The notes beneath the pieces are model-generated. The model made no database searches and was not told the DNA's origin. It worked only from the letters and a program-made list of their open reading frames with translations. A program made the translations under genes and the position numbers. From contig CAZQHE010000004.1 of assembly GCA_964593155.1 (NCBI GenBank), positions 8,049-72,048 of the forward strand: a stretch of DNA of 64,000 nt, read 5' to 3'. Position 1 is the stretch's first letter; every line of letters begins with the position of its first letter. This document shows, piece after piece, positions 17,864-25,149 of this stretch. This DNA is from JAJRXK01 sp964593155 (lineage in GTDB: Bacteria > Krumholzibacteriota > Krumholzibacteriia > JAJRXK01).

Positions 17864-18040
17864 GTCGACCTCCAGGAGTGCACGTACGCGGGCCGGTCCT
17901 CGTGACCGCGGCCCGGGAGTGAAGTGATCATGAAGGATCAGGGGTACCACGCGCGCGGCGCCAGGACAAGGCAAGATCCGGACGTTCGGTGGACCGAACA
18001 CGTGCTTGGAGTCGGGGACGAGGAGTGCGATGCTGCACGG

Positions 18041-19189
18041 ATGCACGCTCGACACCGACTGGGCCTGGCCGCGATGTTCACGGACCTGGGCCTGTACCTG
18101 CTCATGCTGAGCCTGCCCTACCGGCTTCTGGACCGCGACGCGTCCTCGGCCGTGATCGGCCTCGTCCCGCTCATGTACGCCGCGCCCTACGGGCTCGTCG
18201 CGCTCATGGCCGGCCGCGTGAGCGACCGCTTCCCGCGGCGGGGCCCGATCCGCGTGGGCCTGGCCCTCGCCGTGCTCGCGACCGCTTCGCTGGCCGCCGT
18301 CGATCCCGTGCCCACGGTTCTCGGCCTGGTCGTGGCCGTGGGCGTGGGCCTGGGCTTCTTCTGGCCCTCGGTGCAGGCGGGCTTCTCCGAGGTCGCCGCC
18401 GGCCGCGATCTGCACGGCCTCACGCGGCTGTTCAACGTGAGCTGGAGCACGGGCAAGGGACTGGGGTTGCTCTTCGGGGGGCTGTTGCTGGGCGTGATCG
18501 GCGCCGAGCGCGTCCCGCTGGTCGCCGCCGCGTCCTTCACGGCCTCGGCGCTGGTCCTTCCCCCGATGGCCCGACCGGGCGATCACAGCGAGGCGATCGC
18601 CGAGGAGGGCGGCGCCCCACCTCCGCGGACCCAGCAGGCCTTCCGACGCGCGGCGTGGATCGCCAACGGGATCTCCTTCGGCATCGCCGCGACCGTCAAC
18701 CACCACCTGCCCAAGGTGCTGCTGGGCGTCGACATCGGCGGGCGGGACTTCGGAATCTTCTTCGGCTCGGTCTTCCTCGCCCAGACCCTGCTGTTCGTCA
18801 CCGTGGGGAACCTGCGGGCCTGGCACTACCGCGCACTCCCGCTCGTCGGGATGCAGGTGGTGCTGGCGGTCGGCGCGGTCGCGGTGACCGGGGTCGAGTC
18901 CTTCGTGGCGCTCATGCTGTTCGCCCCGCTCCTGGGGGCCGGCCTGGGCTTCGCCTACCAGTCGAGTCTGTACTACTCGCTACACGCACCGGTGGCGCGC
19001 GGGGCACAGGCCGGTGTGCACGAGGCCGCGCTCGGCCTGGCCAGTGCGACCATTCCGGTGGCAGGAGGCTTCGCGGTGGCCGGTGCGGGCGTGCGGGCCC
19101 CCTTCGTCCTGGCGGCCGTGTGCATGCTGGTCAGCGCGATCGTGGGTACGAACTGGATCCGTCGCTCTCTGCGGTCACCTCGACACTGA
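18041..19189 (+). CDS. Major facilitator superfamily transporter
   Basis: About 382 residues with twelve likely membrane segments. The MFS loop 2-3 signature is recognisable as GRVSDRFPRRGPIRVGL, after the segment FTDLGLYLLMLSLPY. Mid-protein it has LTRLFNVSWSTGKGLG, as in other drug or sugar-type MFS exporters. The substrate is unknown. The ATG at 18041 is chosen by position just before the first membrane segment; the nearest GAGGAG is about 16 nt upstream, longer than usual, so the true start may be an upstream in-frame GTG. Its 3' end overlaps the convergent B3/4 gene by 59 bp. Confidence 0.85.
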   Translation: MHARHRLGLAAMFTDLGLYLLMLSLPYRLLDRDASSAVIGLVPLMYAAPYGLVALMAGRVSDRFPRRGPIRVGLALAVLATASLAAVDPVPTVLGLVVAVGVGLGFFWPSVQAGFSEVAAGRDLHGLTRLFNVSWSTGKGLGLLFGGLLLGVIGAERVPLVAAASFTASALVLPPMARPGDHSEAIAEEGGAPPPRTQQAFRRAAWIANGISFGIAATVNHHLPKVLLGVDIGGRDFGIFFGSVFLAQTLLFVTVGNLRAWHYRALPLVGMQVVLAVGAVAVTGVESFVALMLFAPLLGAGLGFAYQSSLYYSLHAPVARGAQAGVHEAALGLASATIPVAGGFAVAGAGVRAPFVLAAVCMLVSAIVGTNWIRRSLRSPRH

Positions 19190-19856
19190 GGACGACCCGG
19201 CCGCCAGCGTGTTCCACGAGTCGTCGACCGAGTGCCTCGCCTGCCCCACGCAACCGATCCGGCTCGACGTCCGCGGGTGCGAACACGATCGCCGCCACCC
19301 GCGTCGTGCCGTCGCGGACGCAGGTACGCTCGCTGTCGCTGGTCGGGCTTCCGAAAGGACCCTCGCGATCGGCCACGCACAGGCGCCCCTCGAGGTGGAC
19401 CGGACCCTTGCGGATCCCCGCGTACTCCTCGCCGGTCCCTCCCACGCGGACGGTGGCCTGGTCGCCCACGACGCGATCGCGATCGTACAGACCGAGCGGC
19501 AACAGCCATTCCAGCGAGACCCAGTTGCCGACGTCGACCACTTCGTTCAGACGGTGGATCGACTGGCCCTTGCGCGCGCGCCGCATCAGCGCTTCACTGC
19601 TCGGCCGGTGACGGGTCGGATCGACGCCGAAGGACCGGTACAGGCGACGAGCGGCATCGATGCCCTCGACCTCGCCGATGGCGATCGCGGCCGCCGCCGC
19701 ACCGCGCTCGCGCGCCAGGGCCTCGAGCCGCGCATGCGCCCGGCCCCGGTCACCGACCTCGACACCGTCGACCTCGACGGCCCACGCGCGAACGCGATCC
19801 ACCACCGAGGGATCGAGAATCCAGCGCAGGGCCGGTTCCGGAGATTCGTCGACCAT
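19131..19856 (-). CDS. Solo B3/4 (PheRS beta-like tRNA-binding) domain protein
   Basis: A 241-residue protein matching the stand-alone B3/4 domain family, known as part of the phenylalanyl-tRNA synthetase beta chain. Visible landmarks are RRLYRSFGVDPTRHRPSSEA, LNEVVDVGNWVSLEWLLPLG, LYDRDRV and GPFGSPTSDSERTCV. In PheRS this domain edits misacylated tRNA; solo versions are thought to act in trans on aminoacyl-tRNA or to bind amino acids, but few are characterised. The ATG at 19856 has AGGAGG 6 nt upstream, so it is preferred over the GTG at 19883. The last 59 bp overlap the MFS transporter on the other strand. No PheRS gene is nearby. Confidence 0.85.
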   Translation of the reverse strand: MVDESPEPALRWILDPSVVDRVRAWAVEVDGVEVGDRGRAHARLEALARERGAAAAAIAIGEVEGIDAARRLYRSFGVDPTRHRPSSEALMRRARKGQSIHRLNEVVDVGNWVSLEWLLPLGLYDRDRVVGDQATVRVGGTGEEYAGIRKGPVHLEGRLCVADREGPFGSPTSDSERTCVRDGTTRVAAIVFAPADVEPDRLRGAGEALGRRLVEHAGGRVVLSVEVTAESDGSSSYPRSR

Positions 19857-19876
19857 CAATGCCTCCTGCGACGAGG

Positions 19877-19905
19877 TTGACACCCTCGCTCGATTTTCGA
19901 ATCCT
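19877..19905 (+). promoter_or_regulatory. Candidate promoter for the HEAT-repeat gene
   Basis: A perfect TTGACA (19877-19882), 17-bp spacer, AATCCT (19900-19905), 9 nt before the ATG. The transcript would have almost no leader, and no Shine-Dalgarno sequence is visible. Confidence 0.4.
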
Positions 19906-19914
19906 CAACGTACC

Positions 19915-21207
19915 ATGATCGACTTCGGACGAAAGCCACTGCGGGGACAGGTCCACGGATTCCTCGACCGGATGCGCGCCGCGTTGCACGACGGCCTGCG
20001 CGTCGGGGACTCGTACCGGGCACTGGCCGATGCACTGCACGCAGAGCCCGCGGTGGCGGAGCAGACGCTCACCGAACTGTGTCTGTGGTCCGACGACGAC
20101 CTCATGACCTTCCTCGACGGGGCGTGGACCAGTGAGGTCCCCGAAGCCCTGGACGTGGCCGCGGCGGTGGTCCAGCGGCGCGGGCTGACCGGCCTGCTGC
20201 CCTGGGTCGACCGCTTGTTGCAGGACGAGACCTCGACCCGCTGGCTGGTCGACGTGTTGTCGGAAGTGCGCGACGACGACTCCACCCGGCTGCTGATCCG
20301 GCTCATGGATCACGGCTCGAGTTCGATCCGCCGCCGTGCGGCCGACGGGCTGGCCGCTCACCGCAGCCACGTGGACGGCCGTGCGCTGGTTCGCTTCCTC
20401 GCCAGTCCGCTGGTGCAGACCCTGTCGTACCCCGACCCGCTCGCGGCCGTGCGTGCCCTGCACCGTCTCGCCGAGCCCTCGCTGGAGCCGGACTTCGGCC
20501 ACGACACGGCCCGGCGGGCCGAGCGCGTGCTCGTGAACTGCGTCGTCCACGACCGGCGGACCCCGGTCCGCGGCGACGCCATCGCCGCCCTGGGCGACCT
20601 CGGCAGCCGTGCCGCCGTGCGCTGTCTCGTGGACATGCTGCACCGTGACTCGGAGACCTTCCACCGCGACGTGGTCATCGCGCTCCGGAAGATCCGCCCC
20701 GACCGCGCCTTGATCGCACTCCTCGGCCTGTTGCGGAGTCGGGATCCGATCATCCGCGAGGAGGCCGCCCACGCGCTCGGCGAGATCGGTGACCAGCAGG
20801 CGGTGCGTCGTGTCCGCGCCCTGCTCGACGACGAGAACTCCGACGTGCGACAGGAAGCGGTGCTGGCCCTCGGTAAGCTCGGCGGCCGGGAGGTGCTCGA
20901 CGCTCTCGACCGCGCACTCGCCGACGACGACCCCCACGTGCGGATCAACGCCTGCAGCGCGCTGGCCGAGGGCATCGGCCGCAGCGCCCAGGGCAAGCTG
21001 ATCCGAGCCCTCTACGACGGCTCGCCCGACGTGCGCGCCGAGGCCGCGCATCTGCTCGGCGACATCGGCGACGAGGAAGCCCAGCGCCACCTCGAGCTGT
21101 TGCTCACCGACGGCGCACGAGACGCCTTCGGCGACCGCGTGGGCAGCATCGTCCGCAAGGCACTGGCCCGACTCGAGCGCAGTCGACGTTACGGCCCCGC
21201 TGCCTGA
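19915..21207 (+). CDS. HEAT-repeat protein
   Basis: A 430-residue all-helical protein made largely of HEAT/PBS-lyase-type repeats, clearest in the C-terminal half: VRGDAIAALGDLGSRAAVRC, IREEAAHALGEIGDQQAV, VRQEAVLALGKLGGREVL, VRINACSALAEGIGRSAQ and VRAEAAHLLGDIGDEEAQ. Such repeats form a curved scaffold for protein partners; a phycobilin lyase role is unlikely without other pigment genes. It has no signal peptide or membrane segment. ATG at 19915 is the only sensible start after the promoter-like pair. It is divergent from the B3/4 gene with 58 bp between them. The partner is unknown. Confidence 0.85.
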   Translation: MIDFGRKPLRGQVHGFLDRMRAALHDGLRVGDSYRALADALHAEPAVAEQTLTELCLWSDDDLMTFLDGAWTSEVPEALDVAAAVVQRRGLTGLLPWVDRLLQDETSTRWLVDVLSEVRDDDSTRLLIRLMDHGSSSIRRRAADGLAAHRSHVDGRALVRFLASPLVQTLSYPDPLAAVRALHRLAEPSLEPDFGHDTARRAERVLVNCVVHDRRTPVRGDAIAALGDLGSRAAVRCLVDMLHRDSETFHRDVVIALRKIRPDRALIALLGLLRSRDPIIREEAAHALGEIGDQQAVRRVRALLDDENSDVRQEAVLALGKLGGREVLDALDRALADDDPHVRINACSALAEGIGRSAQGKLIRALYDGSPDVRAEAAHLLGDIGDEEAQRHLELLLTDGARDAFGDRVGSIVRKALARLERSRRYGPAA

Positions 21208-21254
21208 TCTCACGAATCGACAACGGTTTTCAGCGTTCTTTCCGCGTGAATCGA

Positions 21255-21283
21255 TGTGCAGCGAGGACGCGTACCCCTATACT
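21255..21283 (+). promoter_or_regulatory. Candidate promoter for the STAS-like gene
   Basis: TGTGCA (21255-21260), 17-bp spacer, TATACT (21278-21283); the -10 is the closest to consensus in the window. It lies 61 bp before the ATG. Confidence 0.5.
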
Positions 21284-21344
21284 GTGACCGACGATGAAGG
21301 CTCCTCCTCCATCCGTCCCGGCCCTTTGCGGTAGGAGGAATCGC

Positions 21345-21755
21345 ATGCCCATCCGGTACGACGTCGACCACGGTCTGCGTCTGGTCTGTTCGCGTGCCTC
21401 CGGAACGATCGGACCCGACGATCTCGTCGACCACGTGCGTTCCGTCGCGACCGATCCCTCGATCGGCGCGGGCTTCAACGAGATCCTCGACCTCCGCGGC
21501 GCGAGCGAGTGCCGCATCCAGGTGCCCGATCTCCATCGGGCGGTCGAGGAGAGTCAGGACCACCGACACCGGCTCCGCCGATCGGCGCTCGTCTGCGCCG
21601 ATCAGGACATCCTTCCCAAGCTGCTGCTCTACCAGGAGTTCTCGAAGCAACTCCCCGTCGAGGTCGGCGTCTTCGACCGCCTGCTGAGCGCAGCCGCGTG
21701 GCTCGACGTGAGCGAGCACGAGATCGAGGGTTCCGCCCTCTCGGTCCCGACTTAG
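21345..21755 (+). CDS. Small STAS/SpoIIAA-like cytoplasmic protein
   Basis: A 136-residue protein starting MPIRYDVDHGLRLVCSRASG, followed by LVDHVRSVATDPSIGAGFNE and ILDLRGASECRI. The beta strand, helix, then Asp-Leu-Arg order resembles SpoIIAA-like/STAS domains common as small stand-alone proteins in environmental bacteria; the match is by fold pattern only. There is no signal peptide or membrane segment. ATG at 21345 has AGGAGGA 5 nt upstream, a strong ribosome binding site, and a good promoter further upstream, so it is probably well expressed as a single gene. Its function is unknown. Confidence 0.6.
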   Translation: MPIRYDVDHGLRLVCSRASGTIGPDDLVDHVRSVATDPSIGAGFNEILDLRGASECRIQVPDLHRAVEESQDHRHRLRRSALVCADQDILPKLLLYQEFSKQLPVEVGVFDRLLSAAAWLDVSEHEIEGSALSVPT

Positions 21756-21773
21756 AGCCGGGCCCCTCGAGGG

Positions 21774-22796
21774 TCAGCGCGCGAAGCGTGAGCGATCTCC
21801 GTACATGGTGTCGTAGTAGTCACGGTACGCGCCGCTGCGGACCTGCTCGAGCCAGGGGCCGTTGTCGCGGTACCACGCGATGGTCTCGCCCAGCCCCTCC
21901 TCGAAGACCACGCGCGGTTCCCACCCGAGTTCCTCGCGGATCTTCGTGGCGTCGATCGCGTAGCGACGGTCGTGCCCCGGGCGATCGGTCACGTAGGTGA
22001 TCAAGTCGTGGGACTTGCCCAGGTGGTCGAGCAGCGCCCTCACCACCTCGATGTTCTCGCGCTCACTGTTGCCCCCGATGTTGTAGACCTCGCCGCTGCG
22101 GCCACCCCGCATGACCACGTCGATCGCCCGGCAGTGGTCGCGCACGTGCAACCAGTCGCGCACGTTGCGGCCGTCGCCGTATACGGGCAACTCACGATCG
22201 TCCATGGCGTTGGCGATCATCAACGGGATCAGCTTCTCGGGGAACTGGAACGGTCCGTAGTTGTTGCTGCAGCGCGTGATCACCATGTCCACCCCGAAGG
22301 TGTGGTGGTAGGCGCGGCACAGCAGATCGGCCGAGGCCTTGCTGGCCGAGTACGGGCTGTTCGGGGCCAACGGAGTGGTCTCGGTGAAAGCGCCCTCAGC
22401 CCCGAGGCTGCCGTAGACCTCGTCGGTACTGATCATCACGAAGCGTCCTTGCCGCAGCTCCCGCATGCGCTCGAGCAGGACCTGGGTGCCCATGACATTG
22501 GTCCGCAGGAAGACGTCGGGGCCTTCCACCGACCGGTCGACGTGGCTCTCGGCGGCGAAGTGCACGACCGCATCGACGGTTTCGTCGAGGACCGAGGCCA
22601 CCGCCTCGGCGTCACAGACGTCACCTCGCACGAACCGATGGCGTGGATCGTCCTCCACCGAACGCAGGTTCTCGAGGTTGCCCGCATAGGTCAGGGCATC
22701 GAGGTTCACGATGTGCACGTCTTCGTGCGTCGCCAGCATCTCGAGCACGAAGTTCGCGCCGATGAAGCCGGCCCCGCCGGTGACCAGGATCTTCAA
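21774..22796 (-). CDS. rmlB: dTDP-glucose 4,6-dehydratase RmlB
   Basis: A 340-residue extended SDR enzyme of normal RmlB length. It shows the NAD-binding GGAGFIG (residues 7-13), NLDALTYAGNLENL, HFAAESHVDRSVEGP, STDEVYGSLG and the catalytic YSASK, then RCSNNYGPFQFPEKLIPL and YGDGRNVRDWLHV. It converts dTDP-glucose to dTDP-4-keto-6-deoxyglucose, the entry to rhamnose and other deoxysugars for surface glycans. The start is TTG at 22796 with GAGGTG 5 nt upstream. It lies 30 bp after rmlA in the same operon; rmlC and rmlD are not in the window, so the final sugar is not settled. Confidence 0.96.
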   Translation of the reverse strand: MKILVTGGAGFIGANFVLEMLATHEDVHIVNLDALTYAGNLENLRSVEDDPRHRFVRGDVCDAEAVASVLDETVDAVVHFAAESHVDRSVEGPDVFLRTNVMGTQVLLERMRELRQGRFVMISTDEVYGSLGAEGAFTETTPLAPNSPYSASKASADLLCRAYHHTFGVDMVITRCSNNYGPFQFPEKLIPLMIANAMDDRELPVYGDGRNVRDWLHVRDHCRAIDVVMRGGRSGEVYNIGGNSERENIEVVRALLDHLGKSHDLITYVTDRPGHDRRYAIDATKIREELGWEPRVVFEEGLGETIAWYRDNGPWLEQVRSGAYRDYYDTMYGDRSRFAR

Positions 22797-22826
22797 GACT
22801 GCACCTCTCGACCGGATGGTCGCGGA

Positions 22827-23555
22827 TCAGGGATTGTTGGCGCCGGTCTCGGCGACCAGCTTGCTCGCGCGCAGCAACGAATCGAAGGTCCCGGCGTCGG
22901 TCCACCAGCCCTCCATCTCGCTCCACTGCATCTCGCCGCGTTCGATGTACCAGTTGTTCACGTCGGTGATCTCGAGCTCGCCGCGATCACTGGGCTTGAG
23001 CGTCTCGATGATCTCGAACACGCGATTGTCGAACATGTACACGCCCACGACGGCGAAGTCGCTCCTGGGCTGCTTCGGCTTCTCTTCGATACGGACGACC
23101 TTGTCGCCGTCGATCACGGGAACACCGAAGCGCTCGGGGTCGGGCACCTTCTTCAGCAGGATACGTGCGCCCTTCGCCTGTTTCCGGAATCCCTCCACCG
23201 CGTGGCGGATACTGCGTTCGAAGACGTTGTCGCCGAGGATCACGCAGATCGGCTCGTCGTCGGCGAAGTGCCGCGCCAGGCGCAGGGCGTCGGCAATGCC
23301 GCCCTCGCCCTCCTGGTAGGTGTAGTTCATGGTCGGCAGCCCGAACTCGCGGCCGTTGCCGAGCAGTTTGAGAAAATCACCCGCACTGTTGCCGCCGGTC
23401 ACCACGAGGACGTCCTCGATCCCCGCCTGCACGAGCGCTCGGATCGGGTAGTGGATCATGGGCTTGTCGTAGACCGGCAGCAGGTGCTTGTTGGTGACCT
23501 TGGTCAGGGGATACAACCGGGTGCCGAGGCCGCCGGCGAGGATCACGCCCTTCAT
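22827..23555 (-). CDS. rmlA: Glucose-1-phosphate thymidylyltransferase, short RmlA type
   Basis: A 242-residue nucleotidyltransferase. It has the signature MKGVILAGGLGTRLYPLT, then NKHLLPVYDKPMIHYP, VILGDNVFE (metal Asp), EEKPKQPRSDFAVVGVYMFD and ITDVNNWYIERG. It is shorter than the 290-residue RmlA because it lacks the C-terminal allosteric helices, a form seen in several other phyla. It makes dTDP-glucose from dTTP and glucose-1-phosphate, the substrate of RmlB encoded next. Its ATG overlaps the stop of btpA (ATGA, 23552-23555), indicating translational coupling. Confidence 0.95.
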   Translation of the reverse strand: MKGVILAGGLGTRLYPLTKVTNKHLLPVYDKPMIHYPIRALVQAGIEDVLVVTGGNSAGDFLKLLGNGREFGLPTMNYTYQEGEGGIADALRLARHFADDEPICVILGDNVFERSIRHAVEGFRKQAKGARILLKKVPDPERFGVPVIDGDKVVRIEEKPKQPRSDFAVVGVYMFDNRVFEIIETLKPSDRGELEITDVNNWYIERGEMQWSEMEGWWTDAGTFDSLLRASKLVAETGANNP

Positions 23556-24397
23556 GGGTGGGAACTCCCGTGGGAATGGGTTCGAATCGAGGCAGCCCGG
23601 GTCCAGGCCGCGAGGAATCGGCGAGCACGGTCGGGATCGATGCCGGCTCCCGCCCGCCCCCCGTGCATGAGATCGCTACCCACGATCGCCCCGTCGACGC
23701 GTTCGACCCAGGCCGGTGCGGATCGGGCGGTCACGCCGCTGGCCACGATCAGGGGCGCGTCGCCGACGGCGTCGCGGAGTTCGATCACGTCACCCGGGTC
23801 GGCGGCCTCGCCGGTGGCCCGCCCGGTGATCAGCAGGGCGTCGGCCCGGCCGCGCGCGCGGGCGTCGGCGGCCTCGTCGCTCGGGCTCCGGGTCGCAAGT
23901 GGGGCGGCGTGCTTGACGGCGACGTCGGCGAGGACGCGCACCGACGTCGCACTCCACGCCTTGCGCGCCCGCAGGATCTCGGCCGCCCGTCCTTCGATCA
24001 GACCCTGGTCGGTGACCGCAGCCCCGACGTGCACGTTCACCCGGATCGCATCGGCCTGACACGCGGTGGCGATCGCCAGTGCCGACAGTGCGTCGTTGCG
24101 CAGACAGTTGACCGCCACGCGCATCTCGGGGTGGCGCTCGCGTACCGCGGCCACGACCCGGGCCATCGACGCCACCACCACGGGCTCGACGGTGGTGGCG
24201 TGGAAGGGGGCGTCGCCGAAGTTCTCGACGACCACCCCGGCGAAGCCCGCCCGCGCGAGGTGGGCGGCGTCCTCGAGTGCGCGGCGCAGCGGCCCGTCGG
24301 GATCGTCCCGGTATTCGGGCGCGCCCGGTAGGGCGGGAAGGTGGATCACGGCCCACACCGGGGGATCCATCCACGCCCGGTACTCGTCACGCGTCAT
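23552..24397 (-). CDS. BtpA-family TIM-barrel protein
   Basis: A 281-residue BtpA/SgcQ-family protein. It has the family N-terminus VWAVIHLPALPGAPEYRD, then GFAGVVVENFGDAPF, RVAVNCLRNDALSALAIA, DAIRVNVHVGAAVTDQGLIE, VLADVAVKHAAPL and ADALLITGRATG, ending with a VASGVT phosphate-site-like motif. BtpA helps photosystem I stability in cyanobacteria and SgcQ is linked to sugar metabolism, but the enzymatic activity of the family is not known. It is the first gene of an operon with rmlA and rmlB, overlapping rmlA by 4 bp. ATG at 24397 is used; a GTG three codons earlier is possible. Confidence 0.87.
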   Translation of the reverse strand: MTRDEYRAWMDPPVWAVIHLPALPGAPEYRDDPDGPLRRALEDAAHLARAGFAGVVVENFGDAPFHATTVEPVVVASMARVVAAVRERHPEMRVAVNCLRNDALSALAIATACQADAIRVNVHVGAAVTDQGLIEGRAAEILRARKAWSATSVRVLADVAVKHAAPLATRSPSDEAADARARGRADALLITGRATGEAADPGDVIELRDAVGDAPLIVASGVTARSAPAWVERVDGAIVGSDLMHGGRAGAGIDPDRARRFLAAWTRAASIRTHSHGSSHP

Positions 24398-24477
24398 CGG
24401 TTCCACGGTGGCTGCACCCGGTTCGGTTCGCTGCGCAGGGGCCCGGACGCAGGCTCGGTTCCGGGCCAAACCCGACG

Positions 24478-24483
24478 AGTGTA
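24478..24483 (-). promoter_or_regulatory. Possible -10 box for the btpA-rmlA-rmlB operon
   Basis: TACACT on the minus strand, about 80 bp upstream of the btpA start, in an A/T-rich pocket. No clear TTG-type -35 is found at 16-18 bp. Confidence 0.3.
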
Positions 24484-24520
24484 ACACAGGCACTCGGCCA
24501 CCGCCGACGGCCGATCCTCC

Positions 24521-24549
24521 TTGCCCGACCAGCCCCCGCCCGGTAATCT
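24521..24549 (+). promoter_or_regulatory. Candidate sigma-70-like promoter for thymidine kinase
   Basis: TTGCCC (24521-24526), 17-bp spacer, TAATCT (24544-24549), 30 bp before the ATG. The -35 and spacing match those at 4581 and 63818. Confidence 0.55.
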
Positions 24550-24579
24550 GCCCGGCCCCCGCACCCGAAGAGGACGACC

Positions 24580-25140
24580 ATGAATCCCAGGCCCGGCTCC
24601 GGCGGTTGGATCGAGACGATCACCGGTTGCATGTTCAGCGGCAAGAGCGAGGAGCTGATCCGTCAGCTCCGCCGGGCCGTGATCGCTCGCCAGGCCGTCC
24701 AGATCTTCAAACCCCGCCTCGACGACCGCTTCGACGAGCAGCACATCGTCACGCACACCCAGGTGCGCCTGAAGAGCCAGGCGGTGCTCGACGCCGACGA
24801 GCTGCGACGTCAGGTGGCCGACGACACCGAGGTCGTCGGCGTCGACGAGGCCCAGTTCTTCGACCAGAGCCTCGTGGACGTCGCCACCGAGCTCGCCGCG
24901 CAGGGCCGGCGCGTGATCGTGGCCGGGCTCGACCTCGACTACCGCGGGGAACCCTTCGAGCCCATGCCGCAGCTGATGGCCGTGTCGGAGTACGTGTCGA
25001 AGCAGCTGGCGATCTGCATGGTGTGCGGCGACCACGCCCACTTCTCGCAGCGGCTCACCTCGTCGCGCGAACGCATCGAGGTGGGTGCGGGCGAGACCTA
25101 CGAGGCCCGCTGCCGGCGGCACTTCGATCGTCCGGAGTGA
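24580..25140 (+). CDS. tdk: Thymidine kinase, type II
   Basis: A 186-residue type II thymidine kinase. The P-loop is GCMFSGKSEE (residues 16-25), the catalytic Glu90 is in VVGVDEAQFFDQ, and a structural zinc site is formed by Cys146, Cys149, Cys178 and His181 (CMVC and CRRH). LDLDYRGEPFEPMPQL matches the lasso region. It phosphorylates thymidine to dTMP in the salvage pathway, which also feeds the dTTP used by RmlA. The start ATG 24580 leaves a short glycine-rich N-terminal extension. It is a single gene, convergent with the HDOD gene 9 bp downstream. Confidence 0.96.
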   Translation: MNPRPGSGGWIETITGCMFSGKSEELIRQLRRAVIARQAVQIFKPRLDDRFDEQHIVTHTQVRLKSQAVLDADELRRQVADDTEVVGVDEAQFFDQSLVDVATELAAQGRRVIVAGLDLDYRGEPFEPMPQLMAVSEYVSKQLAICMVCGDHAHFSQRLTSSRERIEVGAGETYEARCRRHFDRPE

Positions 25141-25149
25141 ACGACGGGG

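Noticed and set aside
17889..17915. Hairpin in the fadL-like leader (CGGGCCGGTC against GACCGCGGCCCG)
   Set aside because: The arms pair only with a two-base bulge and are pure G+C, which is expected by chance at this composition; not strong enough to list as a feature.
23575..23595. GGGTTCGAATC as a possible tRNA T-loop
   Set aside because: It lies inside the 3' end of btpA, and no acceptor or anticodon stem can be paired around it.
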